Part shown: positions 12,057 through 23,754 of the stretch, one piece after another
How the letters are laid out: the number at the start of each line of letters is the position of its first letter
Position numbering within the stretch: the first letter of the stretch is position 1
Origin: Seriola aureovittata
Taxonomy: Eukaryota > Chordata > Actinopteri > Carangiformes > Carangidae
Assembly: GCF_021018895.1 (NCBI RefSeq)
Contig: NC_079373.1
Span: 15,844,501 to 15,908,500 of the forward strand
Direction: 5' to 3'
DNA: 64,000 bases
Program-made: the position numbers and the translations under genes
Notes under the pieces: generated by a model
The model's input: only the letters and a program-made list of their open reading frames with translations
What the model was told of the DNA's origin: nothing
Databases searched by the model: none

Positions 12057-14465
12057 TTTTTTATTTAATTATGAAGACATACAGCAAGGAATGACCAAGG
12101 ATTTTATATAACACAGTATGTAGACAGTCTACCACTTGTTAACATTTTGATTTCTTGAACATCCTTAAGATACAATTCTGACATTTATTTAGTTAGTGTT
12201 TTTCACAAATTATTTGAGTTTTGAAATATAAGATGGCCTCATACTGGTTAAATAATGTTCACATCGAAAAATAAACAAATAATTAGTATTTTTCCACCTG
12301 CAATAAGCCATTGGGGCACCAAAGGTGTCATTTCACATCTTCTTGGCAGCTATGGTCACCTCATTAAAATACCATAGTCCATCAGTTACACTGCTGTGTG
12401 TTTAATTATGTCAATTAGGTTTGTTATTCACTGAAAAAATTATCTGAGCATATGTGAGCTTTATACACACATTATATACACACCTTCAACCACTCAGAGT
12501 TGATTTTTTTTTTCTCATTCTTAATTTGAGACATTTACGCAAGACATTAACAGACCTAGAATTAAGTGTTTCAAATACTGTAGCCAGAAAATCACATTGT
12601 TTAACATATTCTGCAGCACCCTCCTTCCTCATAAACAAAGCACTTAATTTGTACACGGCGTGAATGTAAAATAGGCCCGCATAACAGATGTCTTCTCCCA
12701 TTGTACAGTTAGTTAATTCCACTACACCAAGCAACAGAAATGCACCAAATGTAATACTTTTTCTAATTAAATTAACATAACATCCAGCTCAGGAAGATGC
12801 ATGCTGTAAAGTACGGCGAACTTGACTCACTCACCAGAAACAGCGTGTAAAGTTAAAGTAATGTTCCCCAGCAGCTCTTATCAGGGTGCCCTGAGCTCAG
12901 CAGCACTGAACACCAGAATAAAGCTCAGGAAGGCACATCCACTGCTAATCCAAGGTGAGGAGAAGCACAAACACACAGTCCCATACATGCACAGCACACA
13001 ATGATGCAGTAGGGAAGTCCAATCTGTGTGAGATGGAGTTGGGTGAGGGTGGAAGTGATAAGTAGGTGAGGGGAGGTGGATAATGCATGTGTATTCGTGT
13101 GCTCGTGTCTGTGCCTCTGATGCTCTGATTGTCACTGACTGCCTGTTGCCATGTGTCCAAATGGTTCCAGCATCCCACAAACACTCTTGGCAGCTCCCTT
13201 ACGGCCATGACAGCCTCATACTCTCACCCGTGAAAGTGCACCCCCTGACAGGCACAGAGTGACTCCTGTTTGTCAGCTGTGTGCTATAATGTAGGTGCAC
13301 CTGCAGCTCTTTGCCTGTGTGATCGACCCCTGAGCTCCACCCTGCACTTCGGCTAATTGAAGCAGATGGAGGAGTTGAGGAGGGCGAGGAGGAACCCCGA
13401 GGGCAGCGGTGATGAAAGCAGAAAAGAGGCACGGAGCATGGCCATCAGGAGAGGACGCAGAGAGGACCCACTCACTTTTCCAGTACACGTAAACAAACAC
13501 TTTTACCAGCTGAGGCTTCTTAATAAGCAATCCTGAAGTCATGAGACGTTCTGTATAACACAGAGGAAAACTCACAAAACATCTATTAACCTTAGATGTA
13601 TTTTTAATATAAGGGGTTATTTTTAATTTGTCCCAGAGTTATCAAAGGTAATATCAAATTTAGCATGGGAGGTTAGCAGCAGCCAAAGGTCCTTATTAAA
13701 GATACTAAAGCACACTAAGCTCTAAGTCCTCAGAGCAACTTGGGAAATTTATGGAGGGGAAGTCATAGAGAAGCACTTCTTTTTCCCTTGTTGCTTACTT
13801 ATCTATTGTACTTCCTCGTGATTGTGACTTGAACAAAATAAACCTCAGTTCTCATCCTGTTTCTTTTTGATATCCTTGATTTAATAGTGACGCTTGGATA
13901 TTACAGTTTTTTTTTTGTGAGGGAACGTATGTTTTCCTCTAGTGTTATTACCTAGTGCTATTCTGTTATTGCGCTGCTTCCTTTATTGAAGTAACTAGAA
14001 TATTGCAGACTTGTGAGAATGTGTACATGCATCCTGCACTCCTGACAGTTATACTGGCATTTTCAGTCCTTAGATATTTGTGATAGTTTTAGTAAGGCTT
14101 CAGGAATTGGAGTGTACTCACTTGTTGCTTCAAGCTTCTGAATAACATTGCCAAAATGTATGTTTGAATGAAATGTAAATGTCAGGTTAAGTTCAATTGT
14201 ATAGCTGAGTATTATGTACTGTAAAGTTTATCAACGCTTTGCAGGCCCACAACAGTTTTTGATGCATCTCAAGATCCCTCACAACCTTTGGACCCAGTGA
14301 ATGCTGAATACTCCTTGGGAGTGAACATTTAGTGGTAATACAAAATATAACAATGGGATTATAATAGGTCCAATGTGAGGTGATTCACTGCAATAAATAC
14401 CTTTCATCTAAGAACTTTGCTGAAAACAGTGCTAGTCAGCCTGCACGTTGTGATGATTTAGTTTG
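12057..14465. other. Gene-free stretch with one GC-rich patch
   Basis: No exon could be supported. A GC-rich patch at about 13200-13460 is open in one minus frame, but the reading contains no recognisable protein motif and the plus frames hit stops. It might be an untranslated exon or a regulatory patch, but there is no direct evidence for either. Confidence 0.3.
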
Positions 14466-14466
14466 A

Positions 14467-14517
<51 letters not shown>

Positions 14518-14518
14518 T
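14466..14518. repeat. (AAT)n microsatellite
   Basis: A perfect ATA/AAT trinucleotide run of about 50 bases. Confidence 0.95.
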
Positions 14519-14768
14519 TTTGTCCTACCTGAAGAGATGGATCCCAAACAGCAGGAGGACTGCTGAGTCCCACCAACAAATTCACTTAAGAGGGACAAAA
14601 GAACAAAATTACAGAATGATTCTGTTATGAAGAAGCAGGAAACTCCAACCACCATGAAGATGCATTCCACTGAGAGAACTTATTTCCTTGCTGCTTTCTA
14701 GGCAGACGCCTGGGAAAAATGTGACTGCTGCTCTCAGGCTGTCCACCCAAAAACTGTCTGTTCCCCTG

Positions 14769-14803
<35 letters not shown>
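14769..14803. repeat. (TG)n microsatellite
   Basis: A perfect TG run of about 35 bases. Confidence 0.9.
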
Positions 14804-14805
<2 letters not shown>

Positions 14806-14952
14806 GGAGGGTATAGCGGCCTTTCTTTGTTGTCCATGGTAAGAGGATCCTGGCTAGTGAAACAATACCTGGCCATTCAAACGGAGATGAACAGACTTAA
14901 CTGAGTCACGCTGAGACGATCTTAGCCAGGCTAGAAGAGACCAGACAGAGGC

Positions 14953-14993
14953 AGGGGGGTTGGGTGAGGGGGTGGGGGGGTGGGGGGGGGGGT
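14953..14993 (+). repeat. G-rich tract, potential G-quadruplex
   Basis: The plus strand holds successive G runs of six, three, five, seven and more than ten bases separated by one or two non-G bases. This satisfies the usual four-run quadruplex pattern several times over. Confidence 0.7.
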
Positions 14994-15492
14994 GAATACC
15001 TCCTCTGTGAGAAAAACGAAGGAGGAAGCCTTTCAGCAACTGGCCTGTCATTAGATAGCAATGTGTGTTTGTGTATGTGCGTGTGCATGTGCATGTTTCA
15101 TCGTGAGGCGGATTCAAAGGTCCTCTTGGGGAGTTAAAGGGGATGATATGGCTGAGGGGGTCTGATGGGGATGAAAGCAGGAATAGGAAATGGGGCAGAT
15201 AGAGTGAAACAGATCACTTTTTACCTGTGTGTAAACTCTCCCTCTCTGCAGGGGTAATCTACACCTGCATTAATAATTGAGGAGTGCTCTGCGTGTGTGT
15301 GCCTGAGAGGAATCCAGCCATTGTTTATCTCAACTGTGCAGTAAATATCTGCACCCTGTGTTTTTTTCCGCATTGAAAGTCAGCAAAATTCTGTTACTGT
15401 GGTTGGCAATTTACCAGACCTGAATTAAGGGGATAAGGATTTACTTCTGATAATTACCACTCTCAAGCTGTGGCGTGACATCTTTATCGGCA

Positions 15493-15630
15493 TACTCTCT
15501 CTCTCTCCCTCTCTCTCTTTCTCACAAACACACATACGCACGCACACATGCACGCACACACACACAAAAACGCACACACACACGCATATTATCTCACTCA
15601 CTCACTCACTCACTCACTCACTCACTCACA
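15493..15630. repeat. Compound (CT)n, (CA)n and (CTCA)n repeat
   Basis: A polypyrimidine CT stretch is followed by imperfect CA/CACG, then about nine copies of the tetranucleotide TCAC/CTCA at about 15594-15629. Confidence 0.9.
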
Positions 15631-17530
15631 TATGCTTGCTCAACTGTCCTAATATTCCCCTCACTCTCCCACCTGAGAAGGGCAGCGGCTGTCACTCATG
15701 TCAATGAGATTTGTGGGTATTTAAGAGTCTGTGAGCCAATTCAAATTGATCTCACCTCAAATGGAGCCAAAAAAGACAATTTACATATTCATGGTGAAAC
15801 AGAACAATGCTGACTAAATCTGATGAGGGTCACCTTCAAGGAAAGCCGCTACTGATTTCAGCTTATCAGTGTCAAGGGCTGTCCATATAGACAGAAGGCG
15901 GCAGGAGGAGAACAGTTGGTGGGATGTCAATAAATAGCCATCATAAAAATGAATGCTTTCACATTCTTGTAGCCATATTATTTTCTCCCTCACCTGTGAA
16001 ATACATTGACAATTCACACACTCGTGTGCAGGACTCCTTCAATTATTACTAATACATCCAATTTAAGTTATATTTGTACAATTATTTCTGCTATGTCTGT
16101 CCTTAATCCACTTTAATACAAAGCCCCACTTACCTCACCGCTCTCAGTGGACCTCTTTGTATTGTTTTTCTTTTGCGCGTGTGTTGTTATACTAACACAA
16201 CTTTATCCCCGTGTGTTTCCTTTTGTTAACGATTTTATTTTGTTTGACAGATTTATTTTCTTGACAGTGAGGATTTGATGTTGATACTCACCAGGGACCA
16301 TGTGAGACTTTGTTGTCAGCAAAGTAGACAGCATTTTCATCAAGGAAAACATAGCACTAGCCTCTTCACCCAGCAGACAGGAAGATGTGTGTATTAGGCG
16401 ACAATATCTCTGGAAATGACAGCTATTGATCATTTTTGTTTGAAATTGTTGAGCATAAGCATATTTAAAAAGGCGTTTTTGTACATAAATAAGAAACAAT
16501 TTATTTCAAGTAAAAAGGGCATTTTTAGACTCACTGTGATAAGGGGTTGCGATAAGTCATTGACTGAACATTAATGGCAATGTAGCAATGAAGTTTGATT
16601 TTGCTGGATTGTGATCATTGTGAGATGAAACATCAAGGTGCCACTGAGCACTTTAACCAGAAGTCCTGCTTAGCTTCTCAGTGGTGCAGTGCTGAAGAGA
16701 TGGGTCAGTGGTGTAGCGTGGAGTGTCTAAAGTCAAATCCAATTTGAGAGCGATTGCAGTGGGTAATGTAGTTGCCAGGAAAAAAAAATTATGAACGTAA
16801 TTTTTGCTGCCACTATCATGTGAACTTCTTTTATTCATCATCTCTGGGTTTTTTTTTTTCTGCGGACAGGAAGAAGGTGATTTCAGCCTGTGAATGTGAT
16901 GGCAGGTGAAGTATGACATTCACGGCTGCAGGAGTTGTCTCCATGCTACGGCCGGAGTCACTTCACAAAATGTGAAATAGCCGAAGCTTTTAAAAATCTA
17001 GGAGACAAATGAGAAGCAGCTTCAGCGCTGAGAGACAGACAGTGTAGAAAGACAGGGAATAGCTTTTATCGAGCGTGACAGAGAAATGGGATCTGGGTTT
17101 GTGGGCATTGAAGAAGTAATTGATTCAAGGATCTAGATCTGCTCTGAGGCTAACCCCAGGAACATTGTTGTATGGGAACTGATATGCAGTGTGATAGCTT
17201 AAATACCCATCTGACGCAGAGCGAGATTCAGCTCTGTGAAGAGTCACTCCTCAAACTGACGTGGCTAATAGCATGCCAAGCTAATTCAGAGTCAAAACTG
17301 TAATTAGACACTTTGTATGGTTATACTTGTTAATTCATTTACAGCCCTTTCCTGCTTCCTCACCAAATGAATTCTATGTGATTAAAGCTTAAAGCAATCT
17401 GGCACTGGAGATGGTAACAAGGATGATGAGTGATACTGTACTCCACTGTTGTTGAAGTCTCATTATGCCGCTGGGAAACGAAATGGTACCATGTTATTTT
17501 AACTCCCTTGGTTAGCTTTTATGAGCAGTG
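15631..17530. other. Gene-free stretch
   Basis: No exon, RNA gene or recognisable repeat was seen. Short open frames have no motifs. Confidence 0.35.
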
Positions 17531-17997
17531 TACAGTGCATTCGGAAAGTGTTCAGACCACTTCAATTTCTTCGCATTATGATGTGTTGCAGCCGTATGCT
17601 AAAATAAAAGATAATTTTTTTTTTCTCATCAATCTACACTTAATACACCACAATGACAAAGTGAAAACAGAATTTTAGAAATGTTTCACTTTGCTATGAC
17701 ACTTGAAATTTAGCTCAGCTGCCTCCCATTCCTCTTGATCATCTGTGAGATGTTTCGTCATCTTGATTGGAGCACACCTGTGGTCAATTCAGTTGATTGG
17801 ACATGATTTGGAAAGGCACGCACCTGTCTGCATCAGGTCTCACGGATGACAAAACCATGAGGAGGAAGGAACAGCCTGCAGAGCTCGGAGGCAGGATTGT
17901 GTCGAGGAACAGATCTGGAGAACATTTCTGCTGCATTGGAGGTTCTCAAGAGCACAGTGTCCTCCAAAACTCTTAAAAGGAAGAAGTCTGAACAACA
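17531..17997 (+). mobile_element. Truncated Tc1/mariner-like transposon relic
   Basis: The element starts at a TA dinucleotide followed by CAGTGCATTCGGAAAGTGTT, which matches the terminal inverted repeat I recall for widespread fish Tc1-like elements. It continues through typical subterminal sequence (TTGATTGGAGCACACCTGTGG; GATTGGACATGATTTGGAAA). At about 17858 there is an ATG and the remains of a transposase N-terminus, including a readable GRIVSRNRSGE stretch from the DNA-binding region. A deletion right after it shifts the frame, and similarity ends near 17997, so the rest of the transposase and the right inverted repeat are missing. It is dead as an element. Confidence 0.75.
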
Positions 17998-20228
17998 CTG
18001 TGTCTCTGCATCCTGTGATTCACGTGTGCAAAATGACTGATGTGCGAAGTCTCTTACCTATTCGTTGGTTTGCATATTTTCGAGTCTTACCTTTATCAGA
18101 TCTGCTCAGTGTCCAGGATGAGCTGCAGAGGAAGCCACTTCTACCAACAGCTGATCAAGGTAACCTCTGAAATGGGAAAATAATCATTAAGTCAGCTCAT
18201 GCGTTTTGTATTCATTACCGTTTGTGGCTCCAAAGTTGTTAGGAGTGATCTGGTCGCATACTGTAACTGACTAAAGCACTGAAGCTGCTAATGAAGGGTC
18301 TAACAATCCTCTTCACATCTTCCACTGTGAAATATATTCTGTCGGCATTTATCAGTGGTTAACATCGGTTTGGTCTGTGTGATGGGTGATACACTTTACA
18401 TGTGAATAGATTTAAATATGGTTTCCCACAGTGATATGAATGTGTGCAGGAAAATAAATTGTCAACCTGAGTACTGTAAGTCAGAATTTATTAAATCCAA
18501 ACATTGCTCTGTGTTTCTCTTTTTAATCAATCATAAGAAGATGGGGGAGGAGTACGGTGCAGCTTGGTGGGTTGGCTATATCTCTTCCAATTACAAATGA
18601 TGACAATGCAAATATTCAAATTGGAAAATGAAAGAAATTACCATTTACTTTTGACAGCAGCATTTGCATGAATATGGAAAGGTAGACGTGAGGAACTGGT
18701 CTTTGTGATTATACACTCATGGCAGATGATTATAAATTCAGACAGAGTTGTTTACAATCAAAGCGGAGCGTTTTCTGCCCCCGGGACACACTGAGCCAAG
18801 GCACATCTCAAGGTGAGGGGAACAGTAGATAAACCAGATGAAATGACACATCTCATCATCCGTACACATTTCTGGAGTTCATCTCGTGTAACGCTAATCT
18901 GAATATTTTTAGCTTATTAGCTCTTAGCATACATCAATCATCTCATATCCCAATAAACACAGCAGAAATTCCTTTTTGAGTATACATACAGTCTGTCATC
19001 TTACTACGTGAAGGCCTGTTCCTCTCTCTGTCATCTATGTATATCTCTCAGGCCCGTCCGTCTGCATGACGAGAGCAGGGGTGATGCAAGAGTCAGCCTG
19101 AGAAAGAATAAATCACTTGTGGAAGCAGCTTTGCCAGTGTGGCAGCAGATGACAGCCGGAGGGTAGTTGGAGGATGGCAGCGGGCACGAGGGCCACTCAG
19201 ACTGCCTTTCTTTATAATATTACCAGGCAGTTGTGGAGGAAATGGTTGCAAGGGCAGGTCGTGCTTACCACCAGTAGTCCATCATAAGAAAGCAGGGACC
19301 GCACAGGGACACACCAACTGGAGGTGCAGGTGCCGTCTATATCTGACTGTCGTGTGTGTGCGTGCATGCACGCGCTAGTGGAACAAAGACAAAAATGACA
19401 CTACCATTCATTTTGACTGTAATGTCCCTTCAGTATTTTGTGCATAGGGTGCAGTGTAGTTGAAGAGAACGTTTGCTCTATGTTTAGAACAATGAGAGCT
19501 TCAGTTTGTGAGCCGACAATGTCGACAAAAGTGCATATTACCCCGGCAGGTCCTCAAACATTTATGAGTTCTTCAGCTCATGTTGCTCCACAGAGGCCTG
19601 TTAGATTTCATTGCATAATTCTGTACTCTGTTCCAGGCTCTGTTGTGCCAATGAACCTCTGTTTATTTGCCAGGATGTTTCCTATCTCTGCTCCCTCAGC
19701 TCACAAGCCAAAATAACAATGACTTTCATCACTGAAAGGACTGGTTGATCCCTTGTCATACAGGAGGTTGGTGCAAAATGGGCTCACACAGCTGCCTTTA
19801 GCAAATACCTCCGGCTGTCTTCACAATATCATGAACATAATCTTGCTGCCAAAGCTAAATTAAACAGTGTTTTTATACTTTTCTAACACTGCAGTGACAT
19901 TGTGTGTTAAAACTGTTATTTATCACAGGGGGGTAAGGTTTTGACTGTTAAGTCGATAATGAAAACCACAGGATATGAAATGCTTTTGGTGTTATTTTCA
20001 ATTTGCCCTTATTCATCACTATATCTTCTCGCAGGAGCAACTTCAAAGATGTTGTGGTGTATGCTGCTCAGAATGCATTTGCGTGACGACAAGATAATAG
20101 CCGGCTCGCTCATTCAGAGACGTTCTGCTGTCAGGGCAGAGCTAAATCAAAGTATTAAGAGCTGTCCATGGTTCTGAATTATCCACTGGTTTGTCCTCAC
20201 ACATACCTTTCTCTCACTTGCACTCTTT
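17998..20228. other. Gene-free stretch
   Basis: No gene was recognised. An open plus frame at about 19139-19378 has no conserved motif and no supporting splice context. Nothing else stands out. Confidence 0.35.
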
Positions 20229-20230
20229 GC

Positions 20231-20266
<36 letters not shown>

Positions 20267-20267
20267 C
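20229..20267. repeat. (ATCT)n microsatellite
   Basis: About nine perfect copies of the tetranucleotide ATCT. Confidence 0.95.
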
Positions 20268-21264
20268 CTGTTTTCACACTGCATCTGCTCTGTACTTCTC
20301 CTTCAGCTGTAACCTTCTGTAGCATTCCCTCTTAAGCAATTTGCAAGTTACCACGGAGGTGAGAGAGCGTTAGATGAGATTTTTTTTTTTCACCAAGAGA
20401 AATGGCAGGAAGAGGCAGAGCTGAAGAGAAAAGTGTGAGGAAACATGGAGACATGAGAGAGCAGCTTTACCCAGCCTGTAAATGTCAGAAAGCTAATTTG
20501 CAATTTAACATGTGCTGCAGATGCATATCAACACTCAATGGCCCTATTACTGCTCAATGTGTTGCATAGCATAGCTTGAGAGATCAGATTTAAAAGAGAC
20601 GGTCTGTGGAACTAATGGTAAAAATCTGACTTAGGCACTGATGAAAGCAATATGTGCAAGGAAGTGAGAGGAACTGTGATCCAATGGCGCCCACTAGAGT
20701 AAAACAGGTGACCTGCATTTTCTGGGACTGATTTACACAGACTAATCCTCAAGCACTGCAGCATTATACTTCACAGTTTAACTCGCAAGTTCTGACTGCT
20801 AATATTGTGTGAAATGACAAACCCCTAGAAGAAGATAAGAAAATGTGTTTTTCCACAGTGGGCCGTTGGTGCTTGTTTACTGTTGGCTCACATCCCAATT
20901 ATAACCTGCTGTTCCTCTTGCGATGCCAAATTAACTGGCAGCATGTGCAGAAAACTGTGAGCACGATATCTTATTCTTAAGAAGAGGAGGAGGAGGTGAG
21001 GAGAGCTAGATGAAGAGGTGGGGAGAGAGTCGCTCCCCGCAGGTGTGTGGCTGGTGTCCCTCTCTCCTTGTTTCTGTCCTGAGGGATGAGAGTGGATGGT
21101 GGGATTCATTTTCTCCATCAGCTCTGCGGGGCTGTTTTGTACCACACCTCCATCTGCCTGAAGCAATCGCATTATGTGCACATGCACGCACGTGTGAGTG
21201 CACACACATAAACGCACAACAGGCACAAACGCACACGTTGCTACCAAAAAGCTGTTGATTCACA
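20268..21264. other. Gene-free stretch
   Basis: No exon or nameable element was seen. The sequence becomes CA/CG-rich near 21170-21240. Confidence 0.35.
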
Positions 21265-21266
21265 AA

Positions 21267-21320
<54 letters not shown>
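21265..21320. repeat. (CT)n(CA)n microsatellite
   Basis: A short CT run passes directly into about 40 bases of CA repeat. An imperfect CA-rich patch follows at about 21478-21566. Confidence 0.9.
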
Positions 21321-21321
<1 letters not shown>

Positions 21322-21566
21322 TCTCTCTCAGGACATGAAATGAGATGAGTTTTTCTGGCAGGACAATCCATCTTATATGAAGATGCCCGAATTTCAATCC
21401 CAAACAAATGCAGCAACGTTATCCTGAGCAACATTCAACACAACATGGCAACTGATGCTTCACAGGCATATGGACAGAGACACACACAAACTCACTCACA
21501 CACTCATCCCGCAAAAACACACACAAACACACAAACACACGCACATACGTACGCACACACGCACGC

Positions 21567-23324
21567 AGGGGTGAGGACCTCTTTTTGTCGCCTCAGCTGC
21601 TTCAAGCTACTTGCCCTGCTCTGTGTTTGTCACTGGCAACAGTTTTCATTTACTCACAGTGAAAGGTCAGAGCAGTCATCTTTTACTGAATCACAGTGGA
21701 ATCAGCAGGGCTGTGTAACACACAGACAGTCATTTATCCACAGCAGGTCTCCTCACTCTTCTATGTCAAACACATCTCATGAGTCATTAGTAGTGGCAAA
21801 ACCTGAACGGTCATAATCATAAATTATTTGCTCCTAATGATGGCTGCTTCTAGTTTTTCACATTCAAGCTACTGCACTAATGATTGATCCATCATTTGCC
21901 TGAACTGAGTCTGATGCCTTGAAAGATTTGTGGTCTTCTTAAATTTAAAAACACCTGTCATAGAAAAGGTGGAATGTTAGTGCCCCCCCCTTCAAGCTTC
22001 ATATTTGCTTGTCTTTTATGTGTGTATAATATTATTTAAATATTAAGTGTCTGTCTGTGTGTGCTCTCTTCTGCTCAGTTCACTGGGTCAGGTATTACAA
22101 GGTATTGCTCGAAGAAGTGAACCTGCTTCTTCTGTCTCTTCCATGGTTCTGTACACTAACACATAACAACTTGAGCACAAACATAGCACACACTGTAAAG
22201 TATGTGCTGAACTAATGTTGATTACAATAATGATTACAGTCACCCATTGACGGCTCGGTGAGTGTGATATTCCCAGAGCACACAGGTTGGAGAAGCCAAA
22301 CAGCAGAGAAGAAAAGACAGCTGATAAAATTGCGCATGGAGCATCTGCTTCTTTATATTCTGTATCTCAATTCTCTCTTTTTCTCTCCTTTTCTCTCTCT
22401 CTCTCTATTTCACTTACACACACAAACAGTAGCAACTGAATGTAGGTCAGTCCTGTAGAGAGATGTGAAAGTGAATAGTAAATCAAAACTATCTATCAGC
22501 CGATGCCACAGCCATGATTCCCTGCGGCTAAACAGCAACGCTGGACAGCATACAAGCTAAACGATAACGCATGTACACGCGCACGTGCACACACACACAC
22601 ATCTCTAAAGGTACAGTGGATGTGTTGCATAATTCATCAGGACCAAAGAAAACAGCTATTATCTGAATTCCACTCCTCAGTGAATCTGTTTCAGGTGTCA
22701 GCATTACTTTGCATAAAATCACCTGGGATGAGACTCACCTGAGTGAAGTGTTCTAGTGATTAAAACTACATTTGTGTTAGGATTTCTATGTAAGCCTACA
22801 CTCATTTTATCTCTCTGTCTCACTCCCATAGACACACACAATGCCAGCTTATTTAAATGCAGATAACACCTTCCTTTTCTTTCCCTGTCCACCTGAGTGA
22901 AGCATTGCTCTGAGAATAAATAAATAAATGGGCCCAGTACTGGACTGTACATTACAAAATCAGCCTTGACGTCCATTTCTCCTCAAACTGGCAGCTGCTG
23001 CAGCACTGCACCAGAGATTTATTTCTCCTCTTGTTTGTGTAATTGACCGTGTGTCAGGTCGAATCAGTGGCAGAAACCAAGGTTGCCAGTGAGGACAGAA
23101 ACTCAGCTGCAGGCCCTCAGACCAATTCCTTCAGTCAAAAGGCAGATAAACATCTCATGCACAGCTCAGGACATTCTGGACAGTCTCTGTCCTGCCACAG
23201 TAGGCGTCTCATGGCTTCGTGTTCAGCCACAGTAGGCAGGTACTTCCAGCAGAAAACCTCTAAAAACCTACTGCAGCCTACAGCTCAGCATCTCAAAGCA
23301 GACACAAACACACACACAGCAACT
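21567..23324. other. Gene-free stretch upstream of arsa
   Basis: I see no coding exon. There are minor CT- and CA-rich patches near 22380-22430 and 22570-22605. Short open frames lack recognisable motifs. Confidence 0.35.
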
Positions 23325-23505
23325 AGCTGGTGAGCAAAATGAAGCATCGAGCAGCTGAAGAGCCAGATATTCTCCTCAGGAGTTGCTAGAGTTAAAAGGA
23401 GAGGGAATGTTATCCAGTTCATTGATTGACAATGTTGTTTGTGTCAATAAGCAATTGTTTGCAATCAAGTTTGGCATAACAACTAACCACAAGTGATGTC
23501 AATGT
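23325..23505 (+). mobile_element. Decayed dispersed-repeat fragment near arsa promoter
   Basis: The motif AGAGCCAGATATTCTCCTCA followed by GGAGTTGCTAGAG resembles an internal section of a dispersed repeat I recall as common in percomorph genomes, possibly the same family as the fragment at 11835-12056. It is non-coding, and the identification is tentative. It ends about 140 bases before the CRE upstream of arsa. Confidence 0.4.
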
Positions 23506-23641
23506 TGTGTTCACAACTTAAATATATATATATTAAAAGTAAACGGACCCAGATTAGAACAAAACCATGCACTCAGAATAATAAATCAGTTTACCTGCAT
23601 TGTGAAGTCAATAATAGGGGACTACATGTCCTAGCCGCGCA

Positions 23642-23649
23642 TGACGTCA
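23642..23649 (+). promoter_or_regulatory. Palindromic CRE (TGACGTCA) in the arsa 5' region
   Basis: A perfect consensus cAMP response element lies 106 bases before the proposed arsa start codon, in a locally CpG-rich stretch (23630-23700) that contrasts with the AT-rich surroundings. A second half-site-like GTGACGTTTT lies at about 23681. No TATA box is evident, which fits a housekeeping promoter. Function is inferred from sequence only. Confidence 0.5.
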
Positions 23650-23754
23650 TCTTTACTCGACAGTTTCCGCGGGCGAACGTGTGACGTTTTGTTTTGGCTC
23701 CTCATAACGGACCTGCCGGACCCTGATCTTCACTCTCATGTCAGACGGCCCAGG

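Noticed and set aside
13273..13575. GC-rich minus-strand open frame considered as a possible shank3 or other exon
   Set aside because: No Shank ankyrin, SH3 or PDZ motif and no convincing splice-bounded segment; kept only as a GC-rich patch.
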